This document shows positions 8,005-16,286 of a stretch of 63,362 nt of DNA, piece after piece. A program made the position numbers and the translations under genes. This DNA is from SAR116 cluster bacterium AG-337-N21. GTDB lineage: Bacteria; Pseudomonadota; Alphaproteobacteria; Puniceispirillales; Marisalimonadaceae. Within the stretch, counting starts at the first letter, position 1, and each line of letters starts with the position of its first letter. Location: the NCBI GenBank assembly GCA_003282145.1, contig QBZZ01000011.1, positions 1 through 63,362 on the forward strand, given 5' to 3'. The notes under the pieces were generated by a model that was not told the origin of the DNA, ran no database searches, and saw only the letters and a list, made by a program, of their open reading frames with translations.

Positions 8005-9606
8005 TTGAAGATTGATAAATGTCTAGATACATTAATCGTGGGTGCAGGTTTTGCTGGCATGTATATTTTACATAAACAAATGTCAGAAGGGTTTAAAGTT
8101 GAAATATTTGAACAAGCTGATGATGTTGGTGGAACTTGGTATTGGAATAAATATCCTGGGGCTAGATGCGATATTGAAAGTATGGATTACTCTTATTCTT
8201 TTTCTGAAGATCTACAACAAGAATGGAATTGGAAAGAAAAATATGGAACACAACCTGAGTTACTTGAGTATGCAAAATTTGTATGTAAAAAATTTGGTTT
8301 AAGAAAAAATATTAATTTTAATACTAAAATTATTAAATCAAAGTTTTCAAAAGAAAAGCAAAAATGGATTGTGACAACAGATAAACAAAAAGTTATAGAA
8401 TGTGAGCACTTAATTTTAGCTACTGGAAATTTGTCGACGCCAAATACTCCAAAAATCCCAGGATTAAATAACTATAAAGGGAATATATATCACACGGGAG
8501 CATGGCCTGGGAAAATGCCCGATTTTAATGGTAGAAAAGTTGGAATAATAGGTACAGGTTCTTCAGCTGTTCAATCTATTCCTATAATCTCTAATACTGC
8601 TGAAAAATTAATAGTGTTTCAAAGGACGCCTAATTTTAGTTTACCTGCTAGACATAGAGATCTTCCTAAAGATAAAAGAGAGGAATATAAAAAGAACTAT
8701 AAAAAATATCGTCAACTAGCTAAAAATTCATCTTTCGGAATTGCAAAATATCAACCCCCTACACAATCAACTTTTGAAGTAAGCGACGAAGAAAGAAATG
8801 TTATTTATGAAAAAGCTTGGCAAGAAGGCGGACAAGCAATGTTATTTGCATTTACAGATTTACTCATTGATGAAAAAGCAAACGAAACTGCGGCTGAATT
8901 TGTGAGAAATAAAATAAGAAAAATTGTTAATGACAAAGAAACAGCTGAAAAACTATGTCCCAAAAACCATCCAATTGGAACTAAAAGACTGTGTTTAGAT
9001 AGTAACTATTTTGAGACATATAATAAAAAAAATGTTTCTCTAATAGATATTTCTAATGAACCAATTGAAAAAATTACAGAAAAAGGATTGTTTACCAATA
9101 ATATTGAATATTCTTTTGACGATTTAGTATTTGCTACAGGTTTTGATGCAATGACAGGTGCAGTTAATGCTATTGAAATCTTAAATGATGAGGATGTAAG
9201 CTTAAAATCTAAATGGTCTGATGGTCCCAAAACATATTTAGGGATGATGGTATCCAATTTTCCGAATTTGTTTATGATAACTGGACCTCAAAGTCCAGGT
9301 GTAAAAAGTCAAATGATTTTATCAATTGAACAACATGTCGACTTTATTCATAATTTAATAATTCACAAAAAAGATAATAAATACAGAAAAGTAAATGCAA
9401 ATTCTGTAAATCAAGATAAATGGGTTAATCATAATAATGAAGTTGCTAATGCAACTTTATATCCGTTAGCTCATTCTTGGTATAATGGTGATAATATTGT
9501 TGGTAAAAGTAAAGGATTTATGCCGTATGTTGGAGGTGTTGCCAATTATAAAAAAATATGTGACGAAAAAGTCAGTAATAACTATGAAGGGTTTGAATTC
9601 TCTTAA
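8005..9606 (+). CDS. FAD/NADPH-dependent Baeyer-Villiger-type monooxygenase
   Basis: 533 residues, the normal size for type I Baeyer-Villiger monooxygenases, which insert oxygen next to a ketone to give esters or lactones. FAD-binding Rossmann motif VGAGFAGMY (residues 12-20), the GGTWYWNKYPGARCD signature (42-56), the family fingerprint YKGNIYHTGAW (157-167, FxGxxxHxxxW with Tyr for Phe), the NADPH Rossmann motif GIIGTGSSAVQ (180-190) and the conserved GTKRLCLDSNYFETYNKKNV block are all present. TTG start with AAGGAGG 5 nt upstream. The following enolase-superfamily and thioesterase genes suggest a small catabolic cluster. Substrate not predictable. Confidence 0.9.
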   Translation: MKIDKCLDTLIVGAGFAGMYILHKQMSEGFKVEIFEQADDVGGTWYWNKYPGARCDIESMDYSYSFSEDLQQEWNWKEKYGTQPELLEYAKFVCKKFGLRKNINFNTKIIKSKFSKEKQKWIVTTDKQKVIECEHLILATGNLSTPNTPKIPGLNNYKGNIYHTGAWPGKMPDFNGRKVGIIGTGSSAVQSIPIISNTAEKLIVFQRTPNFSLPARHRDLPKDKREEYKKNYKKYRQLAKNSSFGIAKYQPPTQSTFEVSDEERNVIYEKAWQEGGQAMLFAFTDLLIDEKANETAAEFVRNKIRKIVNDKETAEKLCPKNHPIGTKRLCLDSNYFETYNKKNVSLIDISNEPIEKITEKGLFTNNIEYSFDDLVFATGFDAMTGAVNAIEILNDEDVSLKSKWSDGPKTYLGMMVSNFPNLFMITGPQSPGVKSQMILSIEQHVDFIHNLIIHKKDNKYRKVNANSVNQDKWVNHNNEVANATLYPLAHSWYNGDNIVGKSKGFMPYVGGVANYKKICDEKVSNNYEGFEFS

Positions 9607-9630
9607 AAAACAACTTAATAGGAATTTGTA

Positions 9631-10719
9631 ATGGAAATTTCAAAAGTTGAAGTTGATACTTATCAAATCCCCTTACCAGAACCAGTTGAGGCTTTTGCGG
9701 CGGGAGTTATGAAAGCCTTTGATTTGGTTATTTGTAAAGTAACTAATGATAATAACGAACAAGGTATTGGTTACATTACTGTTCATGAAAATCAAGGCTT
9801 AGCAATCGCTGCAATTATTAAAAATAGTTTTATTCCTATTATTTTAAAAAAAGATCCAAGATTAATTGAATTACTCTGGAAAAATATGTGGAAAGCAACT
9901 CATTATGCAGGTAGAGGTGCACCTGTAAGTTTTGCAATAGCCGCTGTAGATGTTGCATTATGGGATCTAAAGGGAAAATGCCTGAAAGAACCCTTATGGA
10001 GATTGCTGGGAGGACATGATAAAAAAGTACTAGCTTATACTGGAAATATTGACCTTAATTTTTCTATAGAAAAATTACTAGATGGAGCTACGAAATCACT
10101 AGAAAAAGGATTTAGGTCTATTAAAATGAGATTAGGGAAAGAGTTTTTAATAGATGATTTAAAAAGAATAGAAGCAATGCGAAATCACTTGGCAGATAAT
10201 ATTATGCTAATGGCTGATGCAAATGAAGCATGGAGAATAGATCAGGCTGTTATTGCATTTAAAGAAATAGAAAAATTTAATTTAGTATGGCTTGAAGAAC
10301 CAATAAAGCCTGACGATTTCAAAGGGTACTCGTATTTACGTTCTTTAGGTAAAATACCTATAGCTGCTGGAGAAAATCTTCACAATCTTGCAGAATTTAA
10401 TCAACTTATTGATGTTAATGGTGTTGATTTTTTGGAACCTGATTTAACTACTTGTGGAGGAATAACTCCTTTTATGAAGGTAGCAAAGTTAGCCGAAATT
10501 AATAATTTACCTGTTTGTTCTCATGGTGTCCATGAATTGCACGTTCATTTATTAGCTTCATGTCCAAATGCATCATACCTTGAATTTCATGCTTGGAGAA
10601 TAGATGAATTTATTGATTCTCCATTAAAGGTTTTAAATGGATATACAGAGGCACCAAATTTACCTGGACATGGAATAAATTTTGATTTTGAAAAAGTTAA
10701 GAAATATAATGTTCGATAA
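9631..10719 (+). CDS. Mandelate racemase/muconate lactonizing enzyme family protein (enolase superfamily)
   Basis: 362 residues: capping domain 1-125, then a modified TIM barrel. Catalytic residues line up one position off mandelate racemase: K165-x-R167, metal ligands D196 (in MADANE), E222 (LEEP) and E248 (AGENL), D271, and base H298 (CSHGVHE). All Mg2+ ligands and the His-Asp dyad are intact; the second Lys of the K-x-K pair is Arg. The enzyme should abstract a proton alpha to a carboxylate, giving an acid-sugar dehydratase, racemase or epimerase. It follows the monooxygenase gene by 24 nt and is probably in the same transcript. Confidence 0.9.
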   Translation: MEISKVEVDTYQIPLPEPVEAFAAGVMKAFDLVICKVTNDNNEQGIGYITVHENQGLAIAAIIKNSFIPIILKKDPRLIELLWKNMWKATHYAGRGAPVSFAIAAVDVALWDLKGKCLKEPLWRLLGGHDKKVLAYTGNIDLNFSIEKLLDGATKSLEKGFRSIKMRLGKEFLIDDLKRIEAMRNHLADNIMLMADANEAWRIDQAVIAFKEIEKFNLVWLEEPIKPDDFKGYSYLRSLGKIPIAAGENLHNLAEFNQLIDVNGVDFLEPDLTTCGGITPFMKVAKLAEINNLPVCSHGVHELHVHLLASCPNASYLEFHAWRIDEFIDSPLKVLNGYTEAPNLPGHGINFDFEKVKKYNVR

Positions 10720-10769
10720 TTAATAAAAATTAATATTCTTTAAATTTGTAATATTTAGAAAGTTATTTA

Positions 10770-11207
10770 ATGAATGAAATAAATAAAATTAGAGATATTG
10801 GGGCCTCTATGTTGTCCGATGCAAATAAATCTGACTTGCAAGATTTTGGTTCTTTTTATTTATCAAGGTTCTTAGGTTTCAAAATTTCCTATGAAGATAA
10901 TAAATGTTTAGTTAACTTTGAAGCTAAGCCGCCAATGTTTAATCCCCAAGGAACTCTTCACGGGGGAATAATAGCAACTGCTATGGATGTATCTATGGGA
11001 CACTTACTCTATAATACGACAGGTGCAGGTGCAACTTTGGAAATGAATATTAAATACCTACTACCAATAAAGGAGGGAATCGTTTTATGCGAAGGAAGCT
11101 TTCTTAAGCCAGGAAAAACAATTAGTTTTCTTCAATCACATTTGCATAGAGATGATGGAAAACTTGCTGCATATGCTAGTGCAACTTGGATACCTTTTAA
11201 AAAATAA
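10770..11207 (+). CDS. PaaI-like hotdog-fold thioesterase
   Basis: 145 residues. The hotdog helix signature is NPQGTLHGGIIATAMDVSMGHL (about residues 57-78), with the HGG motif and following Asp of acyl-CoA thioesterases of the PaaI/YbgC group, then GATLEMNIKYLLPIKEG and CEGSFLKPGKTISFLQS strands. It probably hydrolyses an acyl- or aryl-CoA. It is third in line after the monooxygenase and enolase-superfamily genes with a 50-nt gap, and its stop is 3 nt from the convergent sirtuin gene. Confidence 0.85.
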   Translation: MNEINKIRDIGASMLSDANKSDLQDFGSFYLSRFLGFKISYEDNKCLVNFEAKPPMFNPQGTLHGGIIATAMDVSMGHLLYNTTGAGATLEMNIKYLLPIKEGIVLCEGSFLKPGKTISFLQSHLHRDDGKLAAYASATWIPFKK

Positions 11208-11210
11208 TAA

Positions 11211-11972
11211 CTAGGTTTTTAATTTTTTCATTTCACAATATTCTTCAGCAGTCATTTTAAAATATTCTATATTTTCATAATCTAATTTAACAGGCTCAGG
11301 ATCAACTATATCAATATCAATTCCTCGAGAAATGCCTGACCTTAGTGCTATAGACGTAATATTTACACTAAATGAGGTCCCTATAAAAATCATTTTACTA
11401 GCTACTTTCATCCATTGTTCTGCTTCTGAAATACGGTATAAGTCTGTATAAATTTCGTCGAATAGCAACACATAAGGTTTTAGCGAAATACCATTCTCTG
11501 GGCTGAATTTATTGCCAATTTTTCTAATTTTAAATTTCTCTAATAATTTTCCTTTTAAAACCTCATCAGTTGGATTTGATGTCATATCAATTTCATCCCA
11601 TTCAGCATCAAAAGGTAATTGTTTGTCCATTTCATTTCTGAAATAAACAACTTTATCTAGTCTGCCATGGATAGATATATAATCAGTATTACCTGCTCTT
11701 CCATCTAAGCCGTCTATATTTTGAGTTATTAACTTTTTGTCAGCAAGCCAATAATGTGCTGAATTTGGTTTTACTGTTCTATAAGATGCAAATCTTTTGA
11801 AATACCATAATAAAAAATCTGCAGGATTATTTTCGTACATCCATCTTGTTGCCATTTCCTGAGGTGTATAATTTTCACTTCCAACTGTCCAAAAACCATC
11901 ATTACCTCTAAATGTTGGTATTCCGCTACTTGCACTTACGCCAGCTCCAGTGATAAATAATTCTTCATTCAT
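11211..11972 (-). CDS. Sir2-family protein lacking the zinc-ribbon cysteines
   Basis: 253 residues from the chosen ATG. NAD-binding motifs are intact: ITGAGVSASSGIPTFRG (about 7-23), TQNIDGLDGRAG, the catalytic ISIHGRLD histidine, LKPYVLLFDE in place of LRPxVVxFGE, GTSFSVNITS and a terminal DIDIVDPE. Between the His and LKP, where sirtuins normally carry four Zn-binding cysteines, there is no cysteine. NAD-dependent deacylase, ADP-ribosyl transferase or NAD hydrolase activity are all possible. The longer frame (12 more codons) lacks a ribosome site, so the internal ATG is preferred. Convergent with the thioesterase gene; no defence genes adjoin it. Confidence 0.85.
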   Translation of the reverse strand: MNEELFITGAGVSASSGIPTFRGNDGFWTVGSENYTPQEMATRWMYENNPADFLLWYFKRFASYRTVKPNSAHYWLADKKLITQNIDGLDGRAGNTDYISIHGRLDKVVYFRNEMDKQLPFDAEWDEIDMTSNPTDEVLKGKLLEKFKIRKIGNKFSPENGISLKPYVLLFDEIYTDLYRISEAEQWMKVASKMIFIGTSFSVNITSIALRSGISRGIDIDIVDPEPVKLDYENIEYFKMTAEEYCEMKKLKT

Positions 11973-12083
11973 AATGATCTCACAAGTAATTAATTTAAAA
12001 TATAACAATTTGTTTGATTTAATTATTAATTGCTAAATAATAAAGTTATTGTTTTAACAATTTAAATCAGGAGTTTCAAATAA

Positions 12084-12797
12084 ATGAGTAAAATTGATAT
12101 CGCATATATTCCGGTTGTTGGAAGAGGACTTCAAATTGAGATTATTTGTGCCTTACATGGAATTGAAACAAACATGATGATGAGTAAGCCGATGGGCGAA
12201 GATTTTGATAAAAACACAGAAGCTCCTTTTGGAACTATTCCATGGTTAAAAGATCCCTCAAACGGAATTGAACTAAATGATTCATTAGCAATTGTTCAAT
12301 ATTTAATTACCAAATATCCAGGCCCCCTTACACCAAAATCAACGGAAAATGCCGCTCTAGCAGCTATGTATTGGTCTTGGGCTCAGGATTATTACTCTTT
12401 TGTATTATCACCATTTCATGACATTATTACTGGACATAATGAACCTTTTTGGAGAAATTTGAGACTTACTGACACACTTGCAGAAGGTGGGAAAGAACTT
12501 GGAGTATCAAATCTAACAAAATTACATCATTCAAGACTTCAATATTTAGAAAATCATATTAAAAGTAAAAAAATAGGTCCTTTTATTACTGGTGAATTTT
12601 GTTCTTACGCAGATATTTTTATCTATACTTGTATTAGAACCGTTCAGGAGACAGCTGGTTTTTCTGTATTAAGAGATACATGTCAAGATAAACCTTTCAA
12701 AAAATGCCCCAACGTATTAAAGATATGTGACGAAGTAGAAAAAGATCCCAAAGTAGTTAAGGCTGTAGGCTCTAAATTTAAGGATTGCCCAATATAA
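12084..12797 (+). CDS. Glutathione S-transferase family protein
   Basis: 237 residues. N-terminal thioredoxin-like domain with a Tyr near residue 8 (IAYIPVVGRG), a cis-Pro in FGTIPWLKD and the glutathione gamma-Glu-binding Asp-Ser pair in ELNDSLAIVQYL; C-terminal all-helical domain from about residue 90. Cytosolic GSH conjugation or an isomerase-type role is likely. GGAG precedes the ATG. It stands alone between convergent and divergent neighbours, so context gives no substrate. Confidence 0.8.
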   Translation: MSKIDIAYIPVVGRGLQIEIICALHGIETNMMMSKPMGEDFDKNTEAPFGTIPWLKDPSNGIELNDSLAIVQYLITKYPGPLTPKSTENAALAAMYWSWAQDYYSFVLSPFHDIITGHNEPFWRNLRLTDTLAEGGKELGVSNLTKLHHSRLQYLENHIKSKKIGPFITGEFCSYADIFIYTCIRTVQETAGFSVLRDTCQDKPFKKCPNVLKICDEVEKDPKVVKAVGSKFKDCPI

Positions 12798-12834
12798 AAT
12801 ATTTTATTTTAGACAAAACTAAATGATTTATTTA

Positions 12835-13128
12835 TTAATTGTTAGTGCTTGTGAAAGATTCTGCACACATCATAGTGACTGTACTAGTTTCTAACATTGC
12901 ACCAGCCTCTGCTCTAATTTTAGAGAGTTCTTCATCACTAGCAAAACTTTTTAATGCTTCAGGTGAGTCAAAGTCCATAATAACAGTTAATTTATTATCG
13001 TTATCTTTTTCAGTACCTGCGAAAACCAACCTACCGCCGTGAGCATTTAATTTATGTTCATTTTTAACAAACATTTCTTTCCAAGGTCCAAAACCCCTAG
13101 CTAAATCTATATCCATTTTAACAATCAT
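12835..13128 (-). CDS. Small dimeric alpha/beta-barrel-like protein (DUF3764-like)
   Basis: 97 residues: MIVKMDIDLARGFGPWKEMFVKN, then HGGRLVFAGTEKDNDNKLTVIMDF, SPEALKSFASDEELSKIRAEAG. The beta-alpha-beta repeat with an exposed helix and a central strand pair resembles the small ferredoxin-like ABM/DUF3764 families, though the family assignment is tentative. Its ATG has TAGGAG 7 nt upstream and lies 9 nt after the folE stop, so it is probably co-transcribed with folE from the Zur-controlled promoter. Confidence 0.6.
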   Translation of the reverse strand: MIVKMDIDLARGFGPWKEMFVKNEHKLNAHGGRLVFAGTEKDNDNKLTVIMDFDSPEALKSFASDEELSKIRAEAGAMLETSTVTMMCAESFTSTNN

Positions 13129-13137
13129 TTTAATCTC

Positions 13138-13743
13138 CTATCTAATTAATTCCATAAATTCAGATCTTACATTTTCATCAGTTTTAAACACACCTAGCAT
13201 ACGCTTTGTAACTGTACTTGACTCTAGTTTATGAACTCCTCTAGTAGTCATGCACTGATGAGACGCGTCAATTAGTACAGCAACTCCAAGGGGATCTAGT
13301 ACTCTTTGAATAGTTTCTGCAATCTGAGCAGTTAGGGTTTCTTGTATTTGAAGTCGTTTAGCGAATACATCAACCAATCTAGCTAACTTACTAATTCCTA
13401 CAACTTTTTTATTGGGCATATATGCAACGTGAGCAATGCCTAGGATTGGAACAATATGATGTTCACAATGAGATTCTAGTCTAATATTTTTAATAATAAC
13501 CATCTCATCATAACCCTCTACTTCTTCGAACGTTTTAGATAGTATTTCGTCTGGGTTCATTTTGTATCCATCAAAAAACTCTTTGTAAGCGTCTACAACA
13601 CGCTTTGGAGTTTCTACTAACCCTTCACGATTAGGATTATCTCCAGCCCATGCAATAAGAGTTTTTACGGCTTGCATAGCCTCTTCTCTAGACGGATCAG
13701 GATTAAATTTAATAATATTTTCATTATTTATATTTTTGGTCAT
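13138..13743 (-). CDS. folE: GTP cyclohydrolase I, type IA (zinc-dependent)
   Basis: 201 residues, standard for FolE. It converts GTP to 7,8-dihydroneopterin triphosphate, the first step to folate and pterins. Zinc ligands C93 and H96 (SHCEHH) and C164 ([10 protein letters not shown]) are present, as are the IGISKLAR-like [21 protein letters not shown] block and the QETLTAQIA segment. It is divergent from a COG0523 GTPase with a Zur-type palindrome between them. That placement mirrors systems in which a zinc-requiring FolE and its proposed metallochaperone are induced under zinc limitation. The 97-residue gene follows 9 nt downstream. Confidence 0.97.
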   Translation of the reverse strand: MTKNINNENIIKFNPDPSREEAMQAVKTLIAWAGDNPNREGLVETPKRVVDAYKEFFDGYKMNPDEILSKTFEEVEGYDEMVIIKNIRLESHCEHHIVPILGIAHVAYMPNKKVVGISKLARLVDVFAKRLQIQETLTAQIAETIQRVLDPLGVAVLIDASHQCMTTRGVHKLESSTVTKRMLGVFKTDENVRSEFMELIR

Positions 13744-13767
13744 TGTTACTCTTTTCTAGACAATTAC

Positions 13768-13785
13768 GTTACGTTATAACATAAC
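13768..13785. promoter_or_regulatory. Zur-type operator between folE and cobW-like gene
   Basis: GTTACGTTATAACATAAC, an 18-bp inverted repeat with one mismatch, centred in the divergent gap between folE (ATG at 13743) and the COG0523 gene. Its GTTATAAC core and flanking arms match the palindrome in front of zur at 17711-17730 and the general Fur/Zur box form. One operator could repress both promoters. Confidence 0.8.
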
Positions 13786-13826
13786 ATACAATTTATATTC
13801 AGAATTACAATGTGTTAACTTTAATA

Positions 13827-14873
13827 ATGTCTCAATTTCTTACTAATATTCCTGTATCAGTAATAACTGGGTTTTTAGGCAGCGGAAAAACAACTCTTTT
13901 GTCTGCTCTTTTAAAACAAGAGTTTATGACAAATACCGCTGTAATTATTAATGAATTTGGAGAAGTTGGCATAGATCATAATTTAGTAGAGACTACTGAC
14001 GAAAACATAGTCGAACTTCAAAATGGCTGTATATGCTGCACTATCCAGGAAGATCTAAAATCAACTCTTCTTGATTTAATGAAGAAATTAGAAAGAAAGA
14101 CCATTCCTTATTTTGATAGAGTTATTATAGAAACTACCGGTTTAGCAGACCCTGTTCCTATCATACATACTCTTATGACATCTCTAGATTTACATAGAAT
14201 TTACGCTATTGACGGTATCATTACATTAGTTGATGCTGTAAACGCTGAAAATACATATAATAATCACAAAGAAGCAATCAAACAAACAGCCTTAGCTGAT
14301 AAGATTATTTTAAGCAAAACTGATCTTTCAGAAAGCTCTAATACTAATTCAATTAAAAATAGAATTAAGAAAATTAATCCAAAAGCAAATATAATTGAGA
14401 GTAATAAAAAAAATCTCCCTTTAACCGAGCTAATAGGATTAAATGATTACGATCCACTAAATAATTCATGGGATTCTCGAAAGTGGTTAGCAATTGAAAA
14501 ATACAATGAAACCAATAACAAAAATACCCATCATAATCACGAACACGAGCATCATGATATAAATCGTCATGGTGATAACATCGAAAGTTTTTCATTAGTA
14601 ACCAATAAGCAGATAAGTATGACAACTTTTAATTTTTTTGTTGAATTACTTTCAAGTCAAATGGGAGCTAAATTGTTAAGATTAAAAGGCATAATAAATA
14701 TAAAAGGCAAGGATGGGCCTGCAATTATTCATGGTGTTCAACATATTTTTCATCCTGTGAAATGGCTAAAAGAATGGCCTGACAAAGATAAAAGTACCCG
14801 AATGGTATTCATTACTCGTGATGTTAAAAAATCGATTATAGAGGATTTTTTTAAAATTATTGGTGAAAATTAA
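13827..14873 (+). CDS. COG0523 (CobW/ZagA-like) GTPase, putative zinc metallochaperone for FolE
   Basis: 348 residues from the ATG at 13827; a GTG five codons earlier is possible. Walker A GFLGSGKTT (15-23), the metal-binding CxCC motif in NGCICC, the base motif SKTD, and a histidine-rich linker (THHNHEHEHHDINRH) before the C-terminal CobW_C domain. G3E-family GTPases of this type deliver zinc to client enzymes under scarcity. Sharing a divergent, Zur-box-containing promoter with folE makes GTP cyclohydrolase I the natural client, as shown for ZagA and FolE in Bacillus subtilis; for this organism it is inference. Confidence 0.9.
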   Translation: MSQFLTNIPVSVITGFLGSGKTTLLSALLKQEFMTNTAVIINEFGEVGIDHNLVETTDENIVELQNGCICCTIQEDLKSTLLDLMKKLERKTIPYFDRVIIETTGLADPVPIIHTLMTSLDLHRIYAIDGIITLVDAVNAENTYNNHKEAIKQTALADKIILSKTDLSESSNTNSIKNRIKKINPKANIIESNKKNLPLTELIGLNDYDPLNNSWDSRKWLAIEKYNETNNKNTHHNHEHEHHDINRHGDNIESFSLVTNKQISMTTFNFFVELLSSQMGAKLLRLKGIINIKGKDGPAIIHGVQHIFHPVKWLKEWPDKDKSTRMVFITRDVKKSIIEDFFKIIGEN

Positions 14874-14936
14874 AATTAATATAAACTATTTAAATTTTAA
14901 TTAAATTATTGATATATAACATTAAATTTAAAATTT

Positions 14937-15194
14937 CTAACTTTGATTAAGTTTTTCTAGGTCTTCTAAACCAATCTCATTAATAGATTTAGCTAAACGC
15001 CAGTTTTTGACAGACCCATCAATAGATCTAGTTGTAATTACAGTCTCTTTAGGAGGACAATTAGGCTCATGACAATGAAGTTCTGTAATACTTAAAATTG
15101 TACTTTCTGGTAAATTTAATTTCTTAGTAATTTTATTTTTTAAATCTCTAATTACTTCAGGACTTGCATTTTTGCGTTCAAACATACCTATCAT
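14937..15194 (-). CDS. Small Cys/His-motif protein of the zinc cluster
   Basis: 85 residues, family not recognised by name. It has an amphipathic N-terminal helix (SPEVIRDLKNKITKKLNL) and then a compact candidate metal site H40-C41-H42-E-P-N-C46-P-P in ITELHCHEPNCPPKETVITT. The ATG directly abuts the stop of the WD40 gene, so the two are translated from one message, last in the zur operon. Context and motif suggest zinc binding or handing-over; this is inference only. Confidence 0.75.
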   Translation of the reverse strand: MIGMFERKNASPEVIRDLKNKITKKLNLPESTILSITELHCHEPNCPPKETVITTRSIDGSVKNWRLAKSINEIGLEDLEKLNQS

Positions 15195-16250
15195 CTAATT
15201 ATTTTTCCATAGCGTAGACCATAAAATATTTCCGTCTGAGTCACCTATTAAGATATATGAACGATTAGGAGAAATTGCTATTGCAGAAATTTCAGAACCT
15301 TTTGGATTTCTTATTACAAATGGATTTTTATTTTCATCGAGCTCAGACAACAAGACACTACCATCATTAAAACCTACAAAAACAGCTTTTTCTCCAGTCA
15401 AGGGCTCTATAAAAGTTGAAATTTGTTTGCCACAATCTGCAACACAAACTGGTTCACGACCAAGTGGACCATCTTTTCCATCAAATGGCCAACATATAGC
15501 TTGATGGTCTCCAGAAGTTGCTAAATGCGGAGTATCTCCAACCCATGCAAAGCTCTTAATCTTTGCAGGATAACCTCTCATGGCTAAGTCAACTTTATCT
15601 CTTAGACGCCAACCATGAAGTTCACTTTCTTGCATTGAAGTTACAATATATTTTCCATCTGGACTAAAACCTACTTTACTATGAGAACCCTTCCATACTA
15701 ATCTTTTTGACGTCCATCGACGCTCTCCTCGTTCCCATACTGTTACACCTCCATATGAAGAAACAGCTAAACGTTTTCCAGTATGATCAAAGGCTAAACC
15801 TCCTACAGTACTTGAATGCTCAAGTGACTTTGCTTTCTTTTGATCCCCAGACCATATGTAAACATTACGACCAGATGAACAAACCATACTATCTTTGTAA
15901 GCAGCAACAGAGTCTACCCATCGAGAATTAAAATTAGCTATCTCAACAATATCTCCATTTTGAGATAACTTTAAAAATCTTCCATCATCTCCACCTGTAA
16001 ATATATATTCGCCATTTGTAGCTATTGATAAAACAACACCGTTATGAGCGTCAATAATTCTAGGTTTTTCTCTTTCAAAAAAAAACCTAACTTTACCATC
16101 ACCAAAACCAACAGCAATCGAATGACTGGTAGTCACTGAACAAGTTACAGGAGCTTGAAAATTAAAATGCTCCCCCCTACTTTCTAGCTCAGTTTCCTCT
16201 GGGACAAGGGAAGATATTTTTTCTTTTAAAAATTTTTCTCTTTCTGACAT
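15195..16250 (-). CDS. WD40-repeat beta-propeller protein of the zinc cluster
   Basis: 351 residues from the ATG at 16250 (a TTG sits one codon earlier). Repeating blades of about 40 residues: FGDGKVRFF, VVLSIATNGEYIFTGGDDGRFLKLS, SVAAYKDSMVCSSGRNVYIWSG, VGGLAFDHTGKRLAVSSYGGVTVWE, KVGFSPDGKYIVTSMQESELHGWRL, ATSGDHQAICWPF and EISAIAISPNRSYILIGDSDGNILW. This makes a six- or seven-bladed propeller without signal peptide, so cytoplasmic. It lies between a COG0523 GTPase and a Cys/His protein under a Zur-type operator; a scaffold or client role in zinc handling is plausible but unproven. Confidence 0.88.
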   Translation of the reverse strand: MSEREKFLKEKISSLVPEETELESRGEHFNFQAPVTCSVTTSHSIAVGFGDGKVRFFFEREKPRIIDAHNGVVLSIATNGEYIFTGGDDGRFLKLSQNGDIVEIANFNSRWVDSVAAYKDSMVCSSGRNVYIWSGDQKKAKSLEHSSTVGGLAFDHTGKRLAVSSYGGVTVWERGERRWTSKRLVWKGSHSKVGFSPDGKYIVTSMQESELHGWRLRDKVDLAMRGYPAKIKSFAWVGDTPHLATSGDHQAICWPFDGKDGPLGREPVCVADCGKQISTFIEPLTGEKAVFVGFNDGSVLLSELDENKNPFVIRNPKGSEISAIAISPNRSYILIGDSDGNILWSTLWKNN

Positions 16251-16286
16251 CAATATATGCTATTTAGTAGTATATCACTTGAACAT

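Noticed and set aside
11211-11972. SIR2 anti-phage defence system
   Set aside because: No HerA, Argonaute, DSR-type extension or other defence gene adjoins it; the protein is a short standalone domain between a thioesterase and a GST.
11973-12008. Longer N-terminus for the sirtuin-like protein
   Set aside because: The extra 12 residues are not homologous to sirtuins and the ATG at 11972 places the Rossmann motif at the usual distance from the start.
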